Below, piece after piece: positions 1 to 7,674 of a stretch of DNA of 64,000 nt; positions within the stretch are counted from its first letter, which is position 1, and the number at the start of each line of letters is the position of its first letter. The position numbers and the translations under genes are program-made. The notes under the pieces were generated by a model. That model was not told where the DNA came from. It ran no database searches and saw nothing but the letters and a program-made list of their open reading frames with translations. Origin of the DNA: Ilumatobacteraceae bacterium (GTDB lineage: Bacteria; Actinomycetota; Acidimicrobiia; Acidimicrobiales; Ilumatobacteraceae); contig JAJTEL010000002.1 of the NCBI GenBank assembly GCA_021299715.1, positions 62,001 through 126,000 of the forward strand. Reading direction: 5' to 3'.

Positions 1-1
1 G

Positions 2-826
2 ACTGTGACATTCCACGGCGTACGTGGATCAACGCCGTGTCATGGCCCGTCCACGGCAAAGTACGGCGGCAATACGTCATGCGTCTCGGTGCGTGCTCCA
101 GGTCGACGTCCCATCTTGTTAGATCTTGGAACTGGTCTTCGTTACTTCGGTAAGCAATACACCGCCGGAACAGAAAGTCCGTTGAAGGCAATTGCTTTAG
201 TGACACATCTCCACTGGGACCATGTTCAAGGTCTTCCGTTCTTCACACCAATGCTTCACCCAGGTGCGCGTTTAGAAATCTTTGGTCCACCACAATCAGA
301 TGGAACTTCATTTGAACGTGCAATGCAAGAAGCAATTTCGCCGCCAACGTTTCCTGTTGGTCTGAAAGATTTCCCCGGCAACTTCTCGTTTAACGATGTA
401 GCCGATACCGAATGGGAAATGGATGACTACAAGATCATCTCGCGTCTTGTTCCACACATTGGGCCAACGGTTGGCTATCGCATTGAGTTTGCGGGTTCCA
501 CTATTGCGTACATCTCCGACCATCAACAGCCCCTCGACGGTTCTTTTCATCTGCCAGAAGGCGTTCGTGAACTCGCCCAAGACGTTGACCTGTTAATTCA
601 CGACTCGCAATACACGCCGCAGGAGTTTGCAGTGAAGGCAAACTGGGGTCACTGCACGGCCGAGTTCGCTATGGGAATTGCTGCAGCAACCGGGGCGAAG
701 CGTTTGGCGTTGTATCACCACGACCCAGACCGCACCGACAATGCGCTCGATGCAATGGCAACCTGTGGAACGGGCAAGGGCATGGACGTTTTCTTCGCTC
801 GCGAGGGCGGAACAATTTCCGTCTAA
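2..826 (+). CDS. MBL-fold metallo-hydrolase, 5' end outside the window
   Basis: This is a metallo-beta-lactamase-fold hydrolase. The zinc-binding motif THLHWDH is seen (H68, H70, D72, H73 counted from the GTG at 5), followed by a later Asp (YISDHQQ) and His (NWGHCT). The family opening TFHGVRGSTP and the YGGNTSC stretch resemble the subgroup related to RNase Z, PhnP and cyclic-nucleotide phosphodiesterases. The frame is open to the first base, and the GTG at 5 reads as the Val of a typical TVTFHGVRGSTP opening, so the true start probably lies a few codons upstream, outside the window. The substrate cannot be told from sequence. The gene is followed after 23 bases by a flavin reductase with its own promoter-like hexamer. 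Confidence 0.85.
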   Translation, partial: TVTFHGVRGSTPCHGPSTAKYGGNTSCVSVRAPGRRPILLDLGTGLRYFGKQYTAGTESPLKAIALVTHLHWDHVQGLPFFTPMLHPGARLEIFGPPQSDGTSFERAMQEAISPPTFPVGLKDFPGNFSFNDVADTEWEMDDYKIISRLVPHIGPTVGYRIEFAGSTIAYISDHQQPLDGSFHLPEGVRELAQDVDLLIHDSQYTPQEFAVKANWGHCTAEFAMGIAAATGAKRLALYHHDPDRTDNALDAMATCGTGKGMDVFFAREGGTISV

Positions 827-849
827 CGGCTCTGGTCTACTGTGGTCGC

Positions 850-1347
850 GTGACCTCAGAAATCAATCCCGCACTCTTTCGTTCCGTACTTGGGCATGCA
901 CCAACATCTGTTGTTGTGGTCACTGGTTGCGATGCATCGGGTCAGCCATTCGGAATCACGATTGGGTCGTTTGTTTCTGTCTCCCTCGATCCACCACTCG
1001 TTGGATTCTTGCCAGGAACATCGTCACGTTCGTGGAATGCAATTCAGGAGTCTGGGCATTTTTGCGTCAACATCCTTGGGGCCGATCAAGAAGATCTGTG
1101 TTGGAAGTTTGCGAAAGAAGGGGACGACAAGTTCGAGGGAATCAACTGGACACCGTCGTCAACGGGTAGTCCCGTGTTGCCAGGTGTCATCGGTGTTATC
1201 GATTGCTCCATTGAGTCTCAGGATGTCGTAGGTGACCACTATTTCGTAGTGGGTCGCGTCGCTCAGATGTCTCACGTTGAGAATGCAGATACTGCAATGG
1301 TGTTCTTCCGTGGGAAAGTGGTCAGCGCCACCTACCCAACTGCGTAA
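850..1347 (+). CDS. Flavin reductase domain protein
   Basis: The 165-residue protein matches the FMN-binding split-barrel flavin reductase family: an opening PALFRSVLGHAPTSVVVVT, a GITIGSFVSVSLDPPLV core and a VNILGADQEDLC segment. Members reduce FMN or FAD with NAD(P)H to feed flavin monooxygenases, or act as monooxygenase small subunits. No partner oxygenase lies nearby. The GTG start at 850 is supported by TACTGT (838-843), which ends six bases before it, the leaderless pattern seen throughout the window. Its stop overlaps the start of the next gene by one base, so the two are probably cotranscribed. Confidence 0.85.
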   Translation: MTSEINPALFRSVLGHAPTSVVVVTGCDASGQPFGITIGSFVSVSLDPPLVGFLPGTSSRSWNAIQESGHFCVNILGADQEDLCWKFAKEGDDKFEGINWTPSSTGSPVLPGVIGVIDCSIESQDVVGDHYFVVGRVAQMSHVENADTAMVFFRGKVVSATYPTA

Positions 1348-1724
1348 TGCTGTCTCGCATTCTTGCCGCATGTGTTGGGGCTGTCATCTTGTTCGCTGGT
1401 GCCACGAAAGCCACAGGATTTCAGCAATGGAAGGCAGACGCACGTTCGCAGGGACTATGGCCAGCTATTGCGTATGTTGTGCCAGGTGTTGAATTGCTAC
1501 TTGGTGCTCTCTTGATTGTTCTTGCACCAACCCCTGTCGTCTTCGGAGCCGCCACACTGTTGTTGCTGATTTTTACTGTGTATTTGCTTGTGCTTGTTGC
1601 GTCGGGCTCAACGGTGCCGTGTGCGTGTTTTGGTGCACAATTTTCGAAACCGCCGTCGTGGAGAGACGTTCTGCGTAACGTTCTGATGCTGACGGCGTTG
1701 TTCGTTGCTGCTGCTATGTACTAG
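1347..1724 (+). CDS. MauE/DoxX-like small membrane protein
   Basis: The 125-residue protein has about four hydrophobic helices and a cysteine pair (VPCACFG) in its C-terminal third, as in the MauE/DoxX-like family of methylamine-utilisation and respiratory-associated membrane proteins. In MauE relatives this pair is tied to disulfide chemistry for periplasmic proteins. Here there is no mau gene, so the job is unknown. The start ATG shares one base with the TAA of the flavin reductase gene (TAATG), implying translational coupling. Confidence 0.7.
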   Translation: MLSRILAACVGAVILFAGATKATGFQQWKADARSQGLWPAIAYVVPGVELLLGALLIVLAPTPVVFGAATLLLLIFTVYLLVLVASGSTVPCACFGAQFSKPPSWRDVLRNVLMLTALFVAAAMY

Positions 1725-1727
1725 CGA

Positions 1728-3749
1728 CTAGTCAATGCAACTAATGGCAAATGCCAAAGTTCGCGCTTCATCTCGCCATTGTTCATAGCGACCAGACAGA
1801 CCGCCGTGTCCGGCCCCCATTTCGCATGTAAACACAACTGTTGTCTGCGGAGATTCGTGTCGTATTTTGGCTACCCACTTTGCGGGTTCGTGATAACTCA
1901 CGCGAGGGTCATTGAGTCCGGCCGTTACGTACACCTGTGGGTACGTCACAGATGTGGTGTTGTCGTAGGGAGAATACGACTGAATGTATGACGCGAATGG
2001 TTCTGTGCGCGGGTCGCCCCATTCTTCCCATTCCGTCACAGTCAGCGGCAACGACGGATCACTCATTGTGGTCACAACATCAACAAACGGAACTTCGGCA
2101 ATGGCTCCTGCAAAGCGAGCGGGATTCATGGTGATGCATGCACCCACCAACAACCCTCCTGCACTACCTCCACGAAGCACAAGACGTGACCCCGCACAGA
2201 CAGACGCACTGTCTAGGTGGCTTGCGGCATCAATGGTGTCGGTGAATGTGTTGCGCTTATTCAAGAACTTTCCGTTGAGGTACCAATTGCGTCCCATCTC
2301 GCCACCACCGCGCGGGTGCACTAAGGCCCACACCCATCCGCGGTCCAACAAGGAAAGCCGTGCAACAGAAAACCATGGGGCGAGAGAGATCTCGTATGCG
2401 CCGTAGGCGTACACCACGCCGGGAGCAGTGCCATTAAGTGGTGTGTCGCGATGATGGACTATGTCGACAGGTACTTGAGTTCCGTCGGCGGCTGTGGCCC
2501 ACAGACGTTGCGAGATGTAGTGAGAAAGATCGCAGTTCAACACTTCCGTGCGCTTCAGAGTTGTGAGAGACGAATCTTTTAGCGAATGCCACGCCACGGT
2601 GTTGGGGATTGTGAGCGATTGATATGTCAGACGAATTCCGTCAGGTGAATAGTCGGGATTCGCATCTAGTTCTACTTCGTGAGGTTCCTGGCGAATGGCA
2701 ATAGGGGAAACGGTTCCGTTGGTGGTCACTAGCGACAGAACTTGCTGTGCATTTTCCCAACGTTGCATGACTGCAAAGGTTTCGAAACAATCGAACTGCA
2801 CAATGCGCTTTGAAGGTGCGTGGGGGATGAACTCTGTCCATTCGCCACCATTTTCTGGCATTGTCATGACGTGAAAATCGTCGGCATCCAAATTGGTGGT
2901 AATTGCAAATACATCGTTCCAGTGATCTGCCTGGTACTCAACAGTGTCGCGTCGTGGAGCGAGGGAGCGGGGTGATGCGGTGGGATTCAGTGCATCTATT
3001 ACCCAGCATTCACTAGATGTTTTGCTTCCCGACTCAATCATGATCCACTTGCCAGAACGTGACACGCTGACGCCAACGAAGAAGCGCTCATCGCTGTCCT
3101 CTAGAACCAATACATCGTCAGTGGTTGCTGTGCCTACTTTGTGTCGCCACACCTGATAGGGCCGCATGGCTTCATCGGGAACCACGTAGAACAACCATTC
3201 GTCATTGGCTGACCATGCGGTGCCACCCCAGGTTGTGTTGGGAATCTCGTCGGATAAATCTTGAGCGGTAGTCAGGTCGCGAATTCGCAGTGTGTACATC
3301 TCACTTCCGTCGGTATCACTAGACCACGCCAGGAGTTGTCCGTTGTGCGAGACATCGAATGCACTTAATGAGAAGTAGTCGTGTCCCACTGCTTCTACGT
3401 TCTCGTCGAGAAGCACGGTGGAAAGGGCAGTCTCTGCAGTCCTTCCGCGTGAATGAATTGCGTACGACTTGCCGGTTTCTGTGCGCGATGCGTACCACCA
3501 GCCACGATGAAGGACGGGATAGGACGAATCATCTTCCTTCACCCGTTGCTTAATCTCGCCGTAAATGGCATCGATGGTGGCGGTGTGGGGTTGAAACCAT
3601 TCAGTTGCGAAAGAATTTTCCGCAGTTAGATACGTAAGCGTGTCGGGATCGTCTTTGTCCCTGAGCCAGGCATAGGGGTCAGATACCGGACCTGTGGGGC
3701 GGAGCCATTCGTGAGGGCGACGAGGGGCCCGTGGCGTGGCAGAAGTCAT
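1728..3749 (-). CDS. ptrB: Oligopeptidase B (prolyl oligopeptidase family)
   Basis: The 673-residue protein has the S9A layout: an N-terminal seven-bladed propeller (about residues 60-400) and a C-terminal alpha/beta-hydrolase domain. The catalytic Ser is in GGSAGG (S529), the Asp in GLNDPRV and the His in GHGGLSG (H648). Oligopeptidase B cuts short peptides after Lys or Arg in the cytoplasm. No signal peptide is seen. The ATG at 3749 is preceded by TAGCCT on the minus strand (plus-strand 3757-3762), seven bases away. It converges on the MauE-like gene with only three bases between stops. Prolyl oligopeptidase specificity is possible but the length fits oligopeptidase B. Confidence 0.88.
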   Translation of the reverse strand: MTSATPRAPRRPHEWLRPTGPVSDPYAWLRDKDDPDTLTYLTAENSFATEWFQPHTATIDAIYGEIKQRVKEDDSSYPVLHRGWWYASRTETGKSYAIHSRGRTAETALSTVLLDENVEAVGHDYFSLSAFDVSHNGQLLAWSSDTDGSEMYTLRIRDLTTAQDLSDEIPNTTWGGTAWSANDEWLFYVVPDEAMRPYQVWRHKVGTATTDDVLVLEDSDERFFVGVSVSRSGKWIMIESGSKTSSECWVIDALNPTASPRSLAPRRDTVEYQADHWNDVFAITTNLDADDFHVMTMPENGGEWTEFIPHAPSKRIVQFDCFETFAVMQRWENAQQVLSLVTTNGTVSPIAIRQEPHEVELDANPDYSPDGIRLTYQSLTIPNTVAWHSLKDSSLTTLKRTEVLNCDLSHYISQRLWATAADGTQVPVDIVHHRDTPLNGTAPGVVYAYGAYEISLAPWFSVARLSLLDRGWVWALVHPRGGGEMGRNWYLNGKFLNKRNTFTDTIDAASHLDSASVCAGSRLVLRGGSAGGLLVGACITMNPARFAGAIAEVPFVDVVTTMSDPSLPLTVTEWEEWGDPRTEPFASYIQSYSPYDNTTSVTYPQVYVTAGLNDPRVSYHEPAKWVAKIRHESPQTTVVFTCEMGAGHGGLSGRYEQWRDEARTLAFAISCID

Positions 3750-3756
3750 GGCGGGA

Positions 3757-3783
3757 AGGCTATGGCGACAAGGCAGGTACCGT
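3757..3783. promoter_or_regulatory. Divergent leaderless promoter pair (ptrB / ferredoxin)
   Basis: Two -10-like hexamers sit between the divergent starts. TAGCCT on the minus strand (3757-3762) ends seven bases from the oligopeptidase ATG. TACCGT on the plus strand (3778-3783) ends six bases from the ferredoxin GTG at 3790. With these starts the two genes do not overlap, which argues against the longer ferredoxin frame from 3736. Confidence 0.5.
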
Positions 3784-3789
3784 GAGCGC

Positions 3790-4053
3790 GTGCGCGTATG
3801 GATTGACCAAGACCTCTGTACAGGAGATGGACTCTGCGTCGATCATTGTCCCGATGTCTTTGTTCAGCTAGATGATGGCATTGCCTATGTAGCCGTACGC
3901 GGAGAACCCCTCAATGACCCAGGTGGCTCTGGTTCTCTCGCCGATGTGGCAGAACGCGACATTGCCGCAGTGGTGCAAGCAGCCGATGTGTGTCCGGGTG
4001 AATGCATTTTCATTGAATTGGAGCCGACATTTGACGAAATGACAGGGTCGTAA
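3790..4053 (+). CDS. Small single-cluster ferredoxin
   Basis: The 87-residue protein starts MRVWIDQDLCTGDGLC and ends with an ADVCPGECIFIE segment. Cysteines in CTGDGLCVDHCP and CPGEC can bind one Fe-S cluster, as in the 3Fe-4S/4Fe-4S ferredoxins that feed actinobacterial cytochromes P450. The extra Cys in DHCP, where many 3Fe-4S members have another residue, suggests a 4Fe-4S cluster is possible. No P450 or ferredoxin reductase is in the window. The frame extends upstream to 3736, but GTG 3790 fits the family start and the preceding TACCGT hexamer. Confidence 0.85.
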   Translation: MRVWIDQDLCTGDGLCVDHCPDVFVQLDDGIAYVAVRGEPLNDPGGSGSLADVAERDIAAVVQAADVCPGECIFIELEPTFDEMTGS

Positions 4054-4094
4054 TTCCCCAAATATGGCGCACCCTTCACTTAGTGTTGCCCGCC

Positions 4095-4451
4095 ATGACA
4101 CCCCGCAAGAATTTCGACCATTTGCCACACGGCTTGGCTAAGGCACTGTCGGTCATTGGCGAGTGGTGGACTCCGTTGGTCATCGTCTCTATTCACGAGG
4201 GAAACCACCGGTTCGAATCAATTCAGTCTTCGCTTGACATCGCGCGCAATATTCTCACCGACCGCCTCACAACGCTGGTCGACAACAACCTTGTGCGCAA
4301 GGTGGAATACAGCTCACGTCCTCGTCGTTTCGAATATCACCTCACCGATGCCGCATTAGAACTCATCCCAATTTTCAACGATCTTGAAAAGTGGGGAACC
4401 AAGTGGTTCGGCGACGATGATGGTCTCGCCGGTGTTCCAGCGAAGGTGTAG
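4095..4451 (+). CDS. HxlR-type winged-helix transcriptional regulator
   Basis: The 118-residue protein shows the HxlR family pattern: KALSVIGEWWTPLVI at the N-terminus, a recognition region RFESIQSSLDIARNILTDRLTTL, and a wing with YSSRPRRFEYHLTDA. These MarR-like dimers bind DNA near their own genes and often sense electrophiles or redox state. The GTG at 4083 in the same frame is possible, but TAGTGT (4081-4086) ends eight bases before ATG 4095 and would then serve as its -10 element. The gene sits between a ferredoxin and a secreted nuclease, so its target is not obvious. Confidence 0.85.
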   Translation: MTPRKNFDHLPHGLAKALSVIGEWWTPLVIVSIHEGNHRFESIQSSLDIARNILTDRLTTLVDNNLVRKVEYSSRPRRFEYHLTDAALELIPIFNDLEKWGTKWFGDDDGLAGVPAKV

Positions 4452-4463
4452 TAGACATTCGTT

Positions 4464-5459
4464 ATGGCAGTTCGCACAAAAACTCAACGTGCACTTGTTG
4501 TCTTTCCTGCCATCGCAATGGTGGTGTCGCTAGGTTGTGTCTCCGCGTCGCAGGCCCAGAACAACAATGCTCCAACTGCAAAGAAAACAACCACAACTCT
4601 TAAGAGAAAAACCACTTCAACAACAAAGGCTCCCAAAGGCGCTGGCGTTCAAAGTGCTCTTACGGTTTTAGGTGCAATCAAAATTGAAAAAGAACGTCCC
4701 CAGGGTTATAAGCGTGATTTGTTTAAACATTGGACCGACGATGACGGCGATAGTTGCAATACGCGTGAAGAAGTACTTATTGCAGAATCCCGCACACCTG
4801 CACAAGTTGATGCATACGGCTGCAAGGTTGTTGCTGGCGATTGGTTCTCCGACTACGACGGTGTGTTGCACACCGATCCGTCAGATCTCGATATCGACCA
4901 CTTTGTTCCACTTAAAGAAGCCTGGGACTCTGGCGCATGGGCATGGAGCCCATCTCAAAGACAACGGTTCGCAAACGATCTCAGTGACCCACGTGCACTT
5001 ATCGCCGTCACGGCCGGAGCAAATCGCTCAAAGGGAGACAAAGACCCGTCGAACTGGTTGCCCAGGCGCAACGAAGCCCTCTGCACCTATGTCACTAGTT
5101 GGGTTGCGGTGAAGTCCAGGTGGAAACTGTCCATGGACCAAAGCGAGTGGGGCCGGGTCAAGAACATCCTCACCAACAACTGCCCGTCGGTAACCATTGC
5201 TCCTTGGGGAACCGCAGCAGCTGCCGCATCATCGCCAGTGCCCGTCGACTCTGTTGCGCCTAGCACGCCCTCAAGTTCGTCTCCGTCCATTGCGCCCCCA
5301 GCCGGAGAGCTTCGCGCGGTGAAGCCCCATGCACGGTGTAAGGGCGCAGAAGTGGGGCAGCGCGGTCAATCCGACGGGGTCACCTACGAGTGTGTGAACC
5401 GCAAGAAAGATGGCACGCCAGCGGCCCCTGGCTACAACTACTGGCAACCAGTTCAGTAG
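4464..5459 (+). CDS. Secreted HNH-family nuclease (DUF1524-like)
   Basis: The 331-residue protein has a Sec signal peptide (hydrophobic residues about 10-32), then a Thr/Lys-rich linker with runs of T and K (about 37-60), then the nuclease domain (about 75-225). Typical motifs of the secreted HNH/DUF1524 group are visible: DDDGDSCNTREEVL, DLDIDHFVPLKEAWDSGA, a conserved AN...KGDKDPSNWLP ending. D-H in DIDHFVPL and the later N/K residues form the metal centre. A Ser/Pro linker and a Cys-containing tail (CKGAEVGQ ... YECVN) follow. It probably degrades extracellular nucleic acid for nutrition or defence (inference). Confidence 0.8.
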   Translation: MAVRTKTQRALVVFPAIAMVVSLGCVSASQAQNNNAPTAKKTTTTLKRKTTSTTKAPKGAGVQSALTVLGAIKIEKERPQGYKRDLFKHWTDDDGDSCNTREEVLIAESRTPAQVDAYGCKVVAGDWFSDYDGVLHTDPSDLDIDHFVPLKEAWDSGAWAWSPSQRQRFANDLSDPRALIAVTAGANRSKGDKDPSNWLPRRNEALCTYVTSWVAVKSRWKLSMDQSEWGRVKNILTNNCPSVTIAPWGTAAAAASSPVPVDSVAPSTPSSSSPSIAPPAGELRAVKPHARCKGAEVGQRGQSDGVTYECVNRKKDGTPAAPGYNYWQPVQ

Positions 5460-5487
5460 CCCTGGTGGGGTGGGGCTCCCTGCCCGA

Positions 5488-5493
5488 TAGCAT
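5488..5493 (+). promoter_or_regulatory. -10-like hexamer TAGCAT before the bL37 gene
   Basis: TAGCAT ends eight bases before ATG 5502, the position expected of a -10 element for a leaderless transcript. There is no purine-rich Shine-Dalgarno sequence between it and the start. Confidence 0.4.
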
Positions 5494-5501
5494 CGTCTCC
5501 T

Positions 5502-5588
5502 ATGTCGAAGAAGACCAAGAAGCGCAAGGCGCGCATGCGCCGCTCGAAGGCCAACCACGGCAAGCGTCCAAACATGGGCCGCGGCTAG
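5502..5588 (+). CDS. Ribosomal protein bL37 (28 residues)
   Basis: An open frame of 28 codons encodes MSKKTKKRKARMRRSKANHG followed by KRPNMGRG. It is extremely basic and carries the core KANHGKRPN that marks the actinobacterial large-subunit protein bL37, known from mycobacterial ribosome structures as a 24-residue peptide. It binds 23S rRNA in the large subunit. The gene is too short for common ORF cut-offs. It lies 42 bases after the secreted nuclease and 12 bases before a VOC gene. TAGCAT eight bases upstream fits leaderless expression. The identification rests on the motif and length; the family is so short that a search would be needed to be certain. Confidence 0.8.
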   Translation: MSKKTKKRKARMRRSKANHGKRPNMGRG

Positions 5589-5600
5589 TCCGTTTCCCAT

Positions 5601-6233
5601 ATGGCCCGCCTCTTTGCACTTCATGCAGGCGGACAACGCTCACCCTGGCAATCCATTGGGCTCACGTGCGATGACGCCACCTGCCTTCTTTCCGATGTCC
5701 TTCTTTTGTTCTCCGGAAACGACGCTGGTCTGACTGGTTGGACCATCTCGTCAGACAAAGACGATGTGGTGTCTGTTGACGGAATTCCCACAACACTTGT
5801 GTCGCAGTTTCCGTCGCATCCCATCCACTCCTCCATTGGCTCACAACGCATTGTGGGGCTTGACCACGTGGTGGTGAACACCGACGACATTGATCGCACG
5901 TGTAGCGCAATTACCGAGGTGCTTGGTGTAGAGGTTCGCAGAGAACGCCAATTGGGCAATGGTGCCGTGCAACGGTTTCACAAATTAGAGAACACCATCA
6001 TTGAAGTAGTCAGTGGACCACACGTCACAACGCCAGGCGCATCGTTGTGGGGGATGGTGGTCAGCGTGGATGATCTGTTTGATTACTGCGAAGAAGTGGG
6101 TGATGTAGTGACATCGCCACCGAAGAAAGCAACACAGCCAGGTCGATACATCTCGACAGTGCGATCGAGTGTTGGTTTGAACATTCCTTTTGCGCTGATG
6201 ACACCACATGTGTCGGGAATGGACACCCGTTAA
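5601..6233 (+). CDS. VOC (glyoxalase/bleomycin resistance fold) protein
   Basis: The 210-residue protein has a weakly conserved N-terminal 85 residues and a clear VOC module from about residue 86: GLDHVVVNTDDIDRTCSAIT, then VRRERQLGNGAVQRFHKLENTIIEVV and a second half ending NIPFALMTPH. The His in LDH and the Glu in IIEVV are candidate metal ligands. VOC proteins include glyoxalases, dioxygenases and drug-binding proteins, so the substrate is open. It starts 12 bases after bL37 and its stop overlaps the convergent nuclease gene by four bases. Confidence 0.8.
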   Translation: MARLFALHAGGQRSPWQSIGLTCDDATCLLSDVLLLFSGNDAGLTGWTISSDKDDVVSVDGIPTTLVSQFPSHPIHSSIGSQRIVGLDHVVVNTDDIDRTCSAITEVLGVEVRRERQLGNGAVQRFHKLENTIIEVVSGPHVTTPGASLWGMVVSVDDLFDYCEEVGDVVTSPPKKATQPGRYISTVRSSVGLNIPFALMTPHVSGMDTR

Positions 6234-7198
6234 CTGTCGTCTTCGTCTTCGCCACTGAGTTGTCGAAGATGACGCGCACCAATGTCGCATTCTTCGTTAA
6301 TGGGGCACCATCGGCACTGAAAGCCAGGGCGACGCTCTGGTTGTCGAGTTTTCAACGCCAGGTCGGCGATGAGAAGTGTTCCGTGAGCGGTACGCCGCAC
6401 GGCAGCCTGCAAGAGCCCTTCTGTTACTGGCTCATCGTCTAAGCGAGCAGAGTCGAGTGAGTACGAACCCAAACTGCGTGGTGGTTGCCTGCTGCGCAAA
6501 GTTTCAATGAGCGCATAGAAACGAAGATCGTCACGATGAGTGGGAGTGAGGCGACCTGTCTTTAGGTCGATAATGACTTTGCGGCCAGGGCCGCCAAGAA
6601 CTAAGTCCATTCGTGAGGAAAAGATGACGGAATTATTGAATAGCGAATATGACGCCGAGTATTCCACCATGGGTCGCCACTGGGGCTTGATGGGTGGAAA
6701 GCATTCAAGAAAGTTTGTTACTGCTCCGAGAACGGCACCACGTAGTTCGGCAAGTTCGTGTGCAGGTAACGACACAATGAACCCGGATGCACTTTCGCGA
6801 GGATTTTCAGCAACGCTGGTAATTGCAGCATCGACAATTTCGCCAGGAATAATGGGACCACGCCAGTTGAGAAGAAGTTCAATGCCTTTGTGGGCAATTG
6901 TTCCGCGCACCGTATTGATGTTCCACGCAAAAGCTTGCTGACGATTTAGGACGTGGTACTCCTCGCATCCCAATACGGTGGCAATGTGATGCTTGTTGAC
7001 GCGCAAGGGATTGTCGGCCGAGAACAGGCCTTCAAGCGGTGCAAGTGCAACCGACAATTGCTCTTCAACATCGGTGACTATGTGGTCGGGGAGTGGCTCC
7101 CAATCTGGAGGAACACCGAGCGAGTCGATGATGGCTTGTTGAAGAGGGTTGAGTTCGACATCCACGGTGACAATCACACTATTCCTTGGGCGTGCCAT
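6230..7198 (-). CDS. RecB-like PD-(D/E)XK nuclease-domain protein
   Basis: The 322-residue protein carries the RecB nuclease signature near residue 210: a VLGGPGRKVIIDLKTGR stretch with the D and K of the PD-(D/E)XK core, followed by a YALIE-type motif V helix. Near the C-terminus are a Gln/Arg-rich GFQCRWCPINEEC cysteine cluster and an upstream lone site, reminiscent of AddB/Cas4-type Fe-S binding, though the N-terminal fourth Cys is not clearly present. I chose ATG 7198 over the longer frame from 7231. It is divergent from the small unknown gene at 7239. The role is probably DNA processing or repair. Confidence 0.75.
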   Translation of the reverse strand: MARPRNSVIVTVDVELNPLQQAIIDSLGVPPDWEPLPDHIVTDVEEQLSVALAPLEGLFSADNPLRVNKHHIATVLGCEEYHVLNRQQAFAWNINTVRGTIAHKGIELLLNWRGPIIPGEIVDAAITSVAENPRESASGFIVSLPAHELAELRGAVLGAVTNFLECFPPIKPQWRPMVEYSASYSLFNNSVIFSSRMDLVLGGPGRKVIIDLKTGRLTPTHRDDLRFYALIETLRSRQPPRSLGSYSLDSARLDDEPVTEGLLQAAVRRTAHGTLLIADLALKTRQPERRPGFQCRWCPINEECDIGARHLRQLSGEDEDDS

Positions 7199-7226
7199 GC
7201 CAGAGAGGAGTGCAACACCCCTTTGG

Positions 7227-7232
7227 CACACT
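7227..7232 (+). promoter_or_regulatory. -10-like hexamer CACACT before the gene at 7239
   Basis: CACACT ends six bases before ATG 7239. The same hexamer precedes the starts at 22266 (minus), 24955 and 38968 by 6-7 bases, so a C in the first position appears to be tolerated here. Confidence 0.35.
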
Positions 7233-7238
7233 CATCAC

Positions 7239-7580
7239 ATGTCCACATCCGCCACATCAAAGTTCACAGCAGCAGCCAGAGTGCTTGCTCAGCGTGTTGC
7301 TGAACTTAATTTGGTGGTTCCAGGGTTCCGCAGCCCTCCACGCATCGTTGGTGTCAACCGCACCGTTCGACGCTCGCGAGATGGCGAAGGTGGCGTGGTG
7401 GCGGTACGTCTCGCAGACCGACCATTCACAGCCACGGTGGGGGACATGATCGAAGGCGTCATTGTCATAAATGGCTTATCGGCCACCGAAGCCGACCGGG
7501 TTCGCACCTTGTTGTGGCGAACAATGTTGCAGTTCACTGTTGAAACAAGTACGCCTCGGCCATCTACGCGCGTAGCCTAA
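7239..7580 (+). CDS. Conserved actinobacterial protein of unknown function
   Basis: A 113-residue protein that I do not recognise by name. It opens with an Ala-rich helix, followed by a basic segment (RIVGVNRTVRRSRDGEG), a beta-rich part (VVAVRLADRPFTATVGDMIEGVIVING) and a C-terminal helix with LLWRTMLQF. There is no signal peptide or membrane helix. The frame extends upstream to 7149, but that would overlap the divergent nuclease gene; ATG 7239 has CACACT six bases before it. It ends ten bases before tRNA-Leu. It shares an upstream region with the RecB-like nuclease. Confidence 0.6.
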   Translation: MSTSATSKFTAAARVLAQRVAELNLVVPGFRSPPRIVGVNRTVRRSRDGEGGVVAVRLADRPFTATVGDMIEGVIVINGLSATEADRVRTLLWRTMLQFTVETSTPRPSTRVA

Positions 7581-7590
7581 ATACGTTCAC

Positions 7591-7674
7591 GCCCGGATGG
7601 CGGAACTGGCAGACGCAGGGGGCTTAAACCCCCCGGATGGCAACATCTTGCGGGTTCGATTCCCGCTCCGGGCA
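7591..7674 (+). tRNA. tRNA-Leu (anticodon UAA)
   Basis: The 84-base sequence folds as a class II tRNA. The acceptor arms GCCCGGA and TCCGGGC pair, A is the discriminator, the anticodon stem GGGGG/CCCCC encloses CTTAAAC with anticodon TAA, the variable arm is long, and the T arm is GCGGGTTCGATTCCCGC. The 3' CCA is not encoded. The 3' half overlaps the end of a signal peptidase gene on the opposite strand. Confidence 0.95.

Noticed and set aside
5-826. GTG at position 5 as the true start of the metallo-hydrolase
   Set aside because: It encodes the Val of the family opening TVTFHGVRGSTP, and the frame is open to the window edge, so the gene is most likely cut.
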